Origin: Kuschelorhynchus macadamiae
Taxonomy: Eukaryota > Arthropoda > Insecta > Coleoptera > Curculionidae
Length of the DNA stretch: 64,000 bases
Assembly (NCBI GenBank): GCA_030620095.1
Contig: JAUTXW010004693.1
Coordinates: 434,001-498,000 of the forward strand
Direction: 5' to 3'
In this document: positions 59,401-64,000 of the stretch, piece after piece
Position numbering within the stretch: the first letter of the stretch is position 1
Layout: every line of letters starts with the position of its first letter
The notes under the pieces: generated by a model
Seen by the model: the letters and a program-made list of their open reading frames with translations, nothing else
The model's database searches: none
Told to the model about the DNA's origin: nothing
Translations under genes and position numbers: made by a program

Positions 59401-61044
59401 TTTAACAAAAATTGGCCTTCAAGAGATGTCATGATTCAAGGAAAACAAAGCGTGATCAACGAACCTTTGGTTTCAAGAGAAAAAATCTTATTTCCGCCCT
59501 TGCATATCAAGCTAGGCCTAATGAAGCAATTTGTGAAGGCTTTAAATCGAGAATGGAAATTGTTTTGGGTATTTGTCACGTAAATTTCCTGGCATTAGCA
59601 CGGAAAAACTAAAAGCTGGTATATTTGATGGTCCTCAAATAAGGCAACTTGTTAAAGATCCACAATTCACCACATCAATGAACGAGACTGAATCTAACGC
59701 TTGGTGTTCATTTGTTCAAGTAGTACAAAATTTTCTTGGCAATCATAAAGCAGAGAATTACGTAGAATTAGTGGAAACTATGCTTTCAAGTTTTAATATT
59801 CTCGGCTGTAACATGACTATAAACCAGAAAACTTAGGTGATTTTGTAGAGAAGAACAGGGGGAAAGATTCCATCAGGATATTAAAATTATGAAAGATCGT
59901 TATCAAGGACGATGGGATAGCCACATGATGGCGGACTACTGCTGGAGCCTTCAGCGAGACTGCCCTAGTAAACTCCATTCTAGAAAGTCGTATAAAAGAA
60001 AATTTTTGTGTGATTAGTGACTAATGTAATTATGTAAATTAAGTTTTTGCAATAAATACTTAAATCCATGTGTCTTTGTTTTTTTAACTGGCAATAGTAA
60101 TATTATATATTATAACAGTTATAACGTAAAATATATACACAATTTTTTTTTAACTAGATCTGATAGACAAAATCTGAGAACTTTTTTACATTCTGCATCC
60201 AAAAATTACCCAAGAACAGTTAAAAAATCGCAGGCACCAAAATGTGTGTTGGCCTGTGTAATATTTGAAAGACATTATTTTAAACTTTTTAATGCATATT
60301 TTACTTATTTATGTTTTGAAGAAATTATTAATATTTCGAAGAAATTATTTTCTAGTTTTCAGTGCTGTTTCTAAATCCTTAAATTAAAAGTGTATTCTTT
60401 AAAACAAAATATGATTTATTTTATTTATTCTTATATAACAGAATTGAAGTTTTAGGGTATGCAACACACACAACATTTCAATGAAAATTCATAATTTTCA
60501 GCATCTACAGCGAGTAGGTTTCCACGGCGAATTCGCTTGGTGTGTCCGAGATTCATCAAATGAAGCATTATGGAAATTTCATGAACTGTATATGCTAATT
60601 CTAATCCTTGTAGTACCATTTAGTATAATGTCATACTCGTATACAGTGATATGTTGGGAGGTATGGAAAGTAATGGAACATCGGCGAATTATGTGCAATG
60701 ATCAGTCGTAAGTATTAAGTAGGACGAATTAAACTACTGAAAACTATTATGTCGTCATCACATTTTAGCCTGGAACATAAACCTTACAACAATCCAGTTT
60801 TTAACGAAGTGAGGCCAAAGGAAAACAAGAAAATCAGATCGCAAGTAAAGAATTACAGAGATGATACTAAAATGGTAAAACAAGTGGTTTACATGTTGGT
60901 AACAGTTGTTGTTCTTTTTGCTATATGTTGGACCCCAATCTTAATTGATAACATTTTAACTGCATATAAGGTACTCAACGAACAGAGATCAGGATTTTCA
61001 AAGTACACTTTAAGTGTTTTTCATCTGTTGTCCTATTTTAACAG
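50215..61044 (+). CDS. Class A peptide-type G-protein-coupled receptor (3' end outside window)
   Basis: Seven-transmembrane receptor gene. Coding exons are 50215-50478, 55740-55861, 55920-56043, 60502-60707 and 60769-61044. All borders are GT-AG, and the phases agree throughout (0, 2, 0, 2, 2). Landmarks: TM1 GLTGNCLIIF, TM2 SLASSDLLLI, the TM3 cysteine in FLCKSVHYMQN, ERYYAIVHP in place of DRY, TM4 VIWIISILLAVP, an extracellular loop with AWCV for the disulphide, TM5 VVPFSIMSYSYTVI, TM6 LFAICWTPILID and the start of TM7 (FHLLSYFN). The NPxxY motif and tail must lie in an exon beyond the window or hidden past 61352. A 5' untranslated exon border (TTCC AG) is seen at 50081-50082. The peptide ligand cannot be told from sequence; trissin- or CNMamide-receptor-like are guesses only. 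Confidence 0.92.
51001..51060. mobile_element. 60 bp miniature TA-flanked element in receptor intron 1
   Basis: Starts CAGGGTGTCCCAATTTT and ends AAATGGGACACCCTG between TA dinucleotides (50999-51000 and 51061-51062). These are essentially two terminal repeats with 30 bp between them. Confidence 0.85.
51063..51879. other. Receptor intron 1, nothing recognised
   Basis: AT-rich intron sequence with one ACGCCCTGTATA end near 51419. No gene or RNA seen. Confidence 0.5.
51880..53095 (-). pseudogene. Tc1/mariner-superfamily transposase of DD82E (Sailor-like) type, broken
   Basis: Minus-strand gene starting MASKRRKTIRSGAREVIASV at 53095, inside receptor intron 1. It continues VSESSVRKIQREHN (helix-turn-helix), then YLDETWVYNDM (first D) at ~52590, VVVMDNASYHPHVEYKVPTK (second D) at ~52310 and DLNLIELSWAGVKKYIRE (E) at ~52065. 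There are 82 residues between the second D and the E, allowing for one frame correction, which matches the spacing reported for the DD82E group. Frame breaks near 52660, 52480 and 52095 inactivate it. Terminal repeats were not identified. Confidence 0.8.
53366..54949 (-). pseudogene. Multi-copy insect protein of unknown function, copy 1
   Basis: Minus-strand frame of 377 codons (54949-53816) followed by 136 codons (53776-53366). The N-terminus has paired cysteines suggesting a zinc site (CYICGEY, then VCKRCVEDLRNW), and a second pair (CYFCSID). The centre has an acidic stretch and LFIDFSKRSLKAVLLHNGG, GDFKVLCMLLGQQGG, YPCFLCLWDSRDR and PPLHIKLGLMKQF. The C-terminal piece has ENLGAVSEEQGERFHQDIKE and EKRYQGRWNVSMMADYCW. 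The two parts are in the same family order but a stop at 53817 and a deletion of roughly 40 residues separate them. I know this only as a high-copy family of unnamed insect genes, probably transposon-borne; a second copy is at 59405. Confidence 0.75.
54950..55739. other. Receptor intron 1, 5' flank of the repeat gene
   Basis: Contains a GC-richer stretch at 55010-55110 that may be the promoter side of the repeat gene. No other feature recognised. Confidence 0.4.
55740..56043 (+). CDS. Receptor coding exons 2 and 3: TM3 and TM4
   Basis: Exon 2 (55740-55861) encodes VAKLFSYTWTMGLFLCKSV and the TM3 end SIER; a 58 bp intron follows. Exon 3 (55920-56043) encodes YYAIVHPVQSKYICTLSQAK and TM4. The ERY in place of DRY is split by the intron. 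Confidence 0.92.
56044..56815. other. Receptor intron 3, nothing recognised
   Basis: AT-rich intron DNA before the hAT-2 insertion. Confidence 0.5.
56816..58974 (-). mobile_element. hAT-2 copy 3, truncated, in receptor intron 3
   Basis: Begins CAGGGGCGTGCGGTGAAATT at 56816, but similarity stops at 58974 inside the N-terminal coding region. The promoter side and second terminal repeat are lost, replaced by a fragment of a different protein. Coding pieces are at 58384-57695, 57682-57413 and 57376-56864. Catalytic regions RFIAIVLDETTDIT and SYDGAVVMAGQLGG are readable. In the C-terminus the sequence jumps from ESYTEV to QERLSPTSLLSIENKLL. The dimerisation stretch with the catalytic acidic residue (SSVERNFS in the other copies) is therefore deleted. 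Non-functional. Confidence 0.85.
58975..59172 (-). pseudogene. Fragment of another hAT-like protein's C-terminal domain
   Basis: Minus-strand reading WPVIQFILILSHGNATVESG, then FSIHKNILLENLLEESVICQ, fits the SHGxAxVExGFSxNK block of a multi-copy insect transposon protein, probably a hAT dimerisation domain. It joins directly to the truncated hAT-2 copy 3 at 58974, producing a chimeric open frame that is not a real gene. Confidence 0.5.
59405..60018 (+). pseudogene. Multi-copy insect protein of unknown function, copy 2 fragment
   Basis: Plus-strand pieces of the same family as 53366-54949: PPLHIKLGLMKQFVKALN, then in the next frame SRKFPGISTEKLKAGIFDGP, ETMLSSFNILGCNMTI and finally EEQGERFHQDIK and RYQGRWDSHMMADYCWSLQR. 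It retains the ~40 residues deleted from copy 1 but lacks the N-terminal two thirds and a stretch after NMTI. At least three frame breaks. It has the opposite orientation to copy 1 and lies in a different intron of the receptor gene. Confidence 0.75.
60019..60501. other. Receptor intron 3, 3' part
   Basis: AT-rich; ends with the TTTTCAG acceptor at 60501. Nothing else recognised. Confidence 0.5.
60502..61044 (+). CDS. Receptor coding exons 4 and 5: TM5, TM6, start of TM7
   Basis: Exon 4 (60502-60707) encodes HLQRVGFHGEFAWCVRDSS and TM5; a 61 bp intron follows. Exon 5 (60769-61044) encodes an intracellular loop rich in K/R, TM6 with the CWTP toggle and the beginning of TM7, ending FN-R/S at a strong donor (AG|GTAAGAG). 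Confidence 0.92.
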
Positions 61045-61351
61045 GTAAGAGCAAAGTGTACTTCCTAATATTACGAAAAGTCAATATTGATTAGAAGAAT
61101 AATGTGACGCGAAAATGTTGCCAAATGTAAATATTATTTAAAATTCCATCATTCGAATTCAAAAAGAAATCAGAACCCTTAAGCTACATTTATGTTGATT
61201 TTCAACTCAAATTGAATGAAATTAATTAGCTTGCTTGGCAAATGGCAACAGTGTAGTGTCACTTACTATTTAAAGAATATAATTGTTTTTTTTTGTCGTT
61301 ATAATGAAAAATCCGATATTTTGGAGTTAATTCTAAAGACACAGCCAAAAA

Positions 61352-62869
61352 CAGGGGCGTGCAGTCCATGGAAGCAAGGGAAGCAGTGCTTCCCCAAAAA
61401 AAATTACATAACATCTTCTATGCCAAAATATTATCTTAATTATCAAGCCCATAATAAATGCGGCCTTGACTCCGACCGTCCACAATAAAAAATCAAATAG
61501 AACCTATGCGGGCCGCTAGCTTCTCTGCAGCCAAGTCCTGTATGTTTGATTTCCTGTCAATCGAGTCAGAGGTTATTGAACTTTCCACCGGCTGTTTGCA
61601 ATTTTTGCATTTCAGTCGCGTGCTTTAAGTGGGGGCGGAAACTATCGTTGGAGTAGAATCTTTGTTTGAACGGCTATCCCTGTCTTGTGTGATACGTACG
61701 TCGCGTCGTGCATGGTGCCATATGGAAGACAATAATACGAACGTGGATATGCAAATACCGTCAACTTTGGCTGTCGGTAATAACGTTGAAAATGTTAAAG
61801 AATTTAGTAAGAAAAGTGTGTGTGAATGTGTGGTGTGTCTTAATAATAAAGGGATTTTCAACATTAAACTTCGCTGATAAGCTTCAAATAATTTCCAAAG
61901 GAGGGGCAAAACCGACTATGAAAAATTTAACCACAAAAATGAAAAACTGTATTAGACATTTTTATCCGGAAAAACAATACGAACAATTTAAATGGCTAAC
62001 AGGGTGTGAAAATATAAGTAAATTATTTTGTTGGCCATGTTTACTTTTTGAAAATGAAAAAGGTCTCTGGAATAAAACTGGTTTTCCCGATTGAAACAAT
62101 TTCCATAAAGCTGTAAAAAGACACATTATGTCCAAAGCGCATTTGGAGGACGTCATAAAAAAAAATTCTTCGGCAAAACCAGAATTGAACACGCTCTTAA
62201 TAAACAGTTGGAAATTAATCACCGCCAACACAATGAACTAGTCGATAATAATAGGCAAATATTAAGAAGCCTTATCGATGTTGTTTGTTTTCTCGGACAG
62301 CACGAATCGGGATTTAGAGGTCATGACGAAACAAGGGTTTCTTCAAATAGAGAAAATTTTCAAGATTTACTTAGTTTAATGGCTAAATATGATGATTGCT
62401 TAAAAAATCATTTAGAGCAGTCTAACGTTTTTCGCGGAACGTCGAATCGAATCCAGAATGATTTAATTTCCGCTGTTGCAACCATTATTCTACAAAGAAT
62501 TAAGCAGGAGATTGGCGAGGCGCCGTTCATTGCTATTGTTCTGGACGAAACAACTGATATCACTAATTTTAGCCAAATATCTATAGTAATACGCTACGTT
62601 AAAACAGACGGAAGTATTCAAGAGCGATTTTTAGGTTTTAAGAATGTGTCCGAAAATCGTACAGCAGATGCATTATATACCGTGGTTTATAACGTTACTA
62701 AAGAAATCAATAAAGTTCGAAAAACTTTCCCAAGTGCTGTGTTTGTCCATTGTTTTGCTCATAAATTAAATTTAATTTTATCCCAGTCCATCAATCACAT
62801 TAAAGAGTGTAAAGTATTTTTCGTTACTTTAAGTGGCATGGCTGCTTTTTTTTCCAAGTCAACAAAATG
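61352..62869 (+). mobile_element. hAT-2 copy 4, plus strand, interrupted by a mariner-like element
   Basis: Begins CAGGGGCGTGCAGTCCATGG at 61352, the gene's 5' end. The transposase starts near 61629 (MGAETIVGVESLFERLS); frame changes occur around 61850 and 62095. From 62208 a 220-codon stretch is open: LGQHESGFRGHDETRVS, FIAIVLDETTDITNFSQIS and HCFAHKLNLILSQSINH. Between EINK and VRKTFPS about 20 residues with the second catalytic D (YDGA) are deleted. At 62869 the gene is cut by the insertion of the next element (KSTK then unrelated). The remainder should reappear beyond the window. Confidence 0.85.
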
Positions 62870-62871
62870 TA

Positions 62872-64000
62872 CAGGGTGTCCGGATTTGGTTGCAAAAGCA
62901 GGGTATCTCGCTTATTTTTAAAGATAGAACCTTGCGGTTTTCACGAACCTGAGCTAATTTTTTGTGAAACTCATGAAGCCGTAAACAAAATTTTCATAGC
63001 CTTCTTCGTTTATGAGATACAGGGCGAAATAGAAAATTTTGCATTTTGGGACCCCCTCGTATCTCGGTTATCCTTTAACTTAACGCAAAGGGAAATATTG
63101 CTGCTTATGCAGTTTTTTACGCTGCATCCAGTGGCGTAGTCATATTTTTCATTTGAGTTGTTATTTTTTAGATATGACCCAAAGTTGTGTTTTTTTAAAT
63201 GTGACACCCTTTATATTTGTCCAGAAATTGATTTGTCCTTTTAAAAGCTTCTCAAAAATATATAATAGAATAGGTCTATTTTAATAAACAACAACAAAAA
63301 TCCTAATTTTTATAATTATCATCCCAAATTTTACAGTAGGCCATGCATAACGATGCCGTTTTCTTTTGTTTTCTTGGAAGCAAACGACATTTCCCAATTT
63401 TGTACCCGTATATAAAATATAGCGCTAGTTTTTTGTATTTATTTATTGTGTAAAAATATATTTGTATTATTATGGAAGAAAACCAAACTTTTGAACATTA
63501 TGAAAAGTACGATATGTTAGCTTGTTTTATATTAAGTAATGAAAATGCTGAAGCGGCTTCTGAGATGTATTTTAACAGGTAAATAGTTAATTTTTAGGTA
63601 TGTTGAAATACTATTCCTTAATTTTTATTTAGATATCCAGAAAGCAAGCAACCTAATATATCCACTTTTTATCGGATAAAAAATAATTTACTTAATCACG
63701 GATCGTTTATCAAGCCTCGTACGAAAACATATAATAAAGAAAATCGGGAGGCTGAGGAAATTACGGTTTTGGCTAATGCAGAAGCTTACCCTACAAACTC
63801 TTGTAGGGCCAGTGAAAAGAGCATAGGGATTCCAAAAACTAGAGTTCAAGAAATTCTAAAAAAGCACAAATACCACCCATACAAATTTAGGCTCGTGCAG
63901 CACTTACAGCCAGGGGATGCATAGCGTCGGGTAGTCTTCTGCAATTGGTTTCGAGAAAGATGCGATATGGTTAGAGATTTTGAAAGGAAGGTTATATGGT
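62872..64000 (+). mobile_element. Mariner-like element running off the window
   Basis: Starts CAGGGTGTCCGGATTTGG at 62872 after TA (62870-62871), inside hAT-2 copy 4. A 600 bp non-coding leader precedes the transposase. The right end is not in the window. Confidence 0.85.
63473..64000 (+). pseudogene. Mariner-like transposase N-terminus with one intron and one stop
   Basis: ATG at 63473 gives MEENQTFEHYEKYDMLACFI, and the first exon ends at 63578 (MYFNR split). A 54 bp GT-AG intron follows (63579-63632), then YPESKQPNISTFYRIKNNLL, helix-turn-helix region 2 (IPKTRVQEILKKHKYHPYK) and LVQHLQPGDA. A TAG at 63922-63924 follows where relatives have Q, so a single C-to-T change would explain it; after the stop RRVVFCNWFRERCDMVRDF continues in frame. 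The catalytic domain is beyond the window. The family appears related to the DD41D copies elsewhere in the window, judged from the N-terminal layout. Confidence 0.75.

Overview
The window looks like repeat-rich, AT-rich insect DNA, probably from a beetle (order inferred, not proven). Genes have short introns with GT-AG borders. Every mobile-element type seen is common in insect genomes: Tc1/mariner, hAT, Helitron and non-LTR retrotransposons, with many short elements ending in CAGGGTG and flanked by TA. I saw no bacterial genes, CRISPR arrays, rRNA, tRNA or LTR retrotransposons.

Only one gene looks like an ordinary host gene. It is a class A (rhodopsin-like) peptide-type G-protein-coupled receptor on the + strand. 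Five coding exons lie between 50215 and 61044, and the 3' exon(s) fall outside the window. Its introns are packed with transposon debris.

The most remarkable object is a composite element of about 12.8 kb, 12464-25261. It is bounded by long terminal inverted repeats (outer ~80 bp about 90% identical, flanked by TA). It carries two minus-strand genes head to tail, 91 bp apart. The first is an eight-exon gene whose protein starts with a SAM domain (18122-22602). The second is an almost intact 689-codon gene with two C2H2 fingers and a large RNase-H-like, TNP2-like transposase core (15961-18030). The left terminal repeat was later split by a 1.8 kb fold-back element, and a 504 bp MITE sits inside the 5' part.

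Layout. 1-5.1 kb: two nested LINE fragments, the first split by an apparently intact 1268 bp Tc1-like transposon with a DD37E transposase. 5.1-12.4 kb: broken DD41D mariner-like pieces, a 1 kb tandem duplication and TA microsatellites. 12.5-25.3 kb: the two-gene element. 25.4-27.4 kb: mariner and Helitron helicase remnants and a 142 bp tandem repeat. 27.4-33.1 kb: two different hAT elements. 33.2-39.1 kb: mariner remnants, a 1.55 kb near-perfect palindrome and a Helitron tail. 39.8-49.8 kb: an R4/Dong-like LINE on the minus strand, split by a hAT remnant, a CR1-like LINE and a second copy of a hAT. 50-61 kb: the receptor gene, with a DD82E transposase remnant, two copies of an unnamed insect repeat family and a third hAT copy in its introns. 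61.3-64 kb: a fourth copy of the same hAT, split by a mariner-like element that runs off the window.

Most coding sequence here is dead or dying transposon. The exceptions worth testing for activity are the DD37E transposase, the SAM/TNP2-like pair and possibly the hAT at 27.5-30.0 kb, whose transposase needs only two frame corrections.
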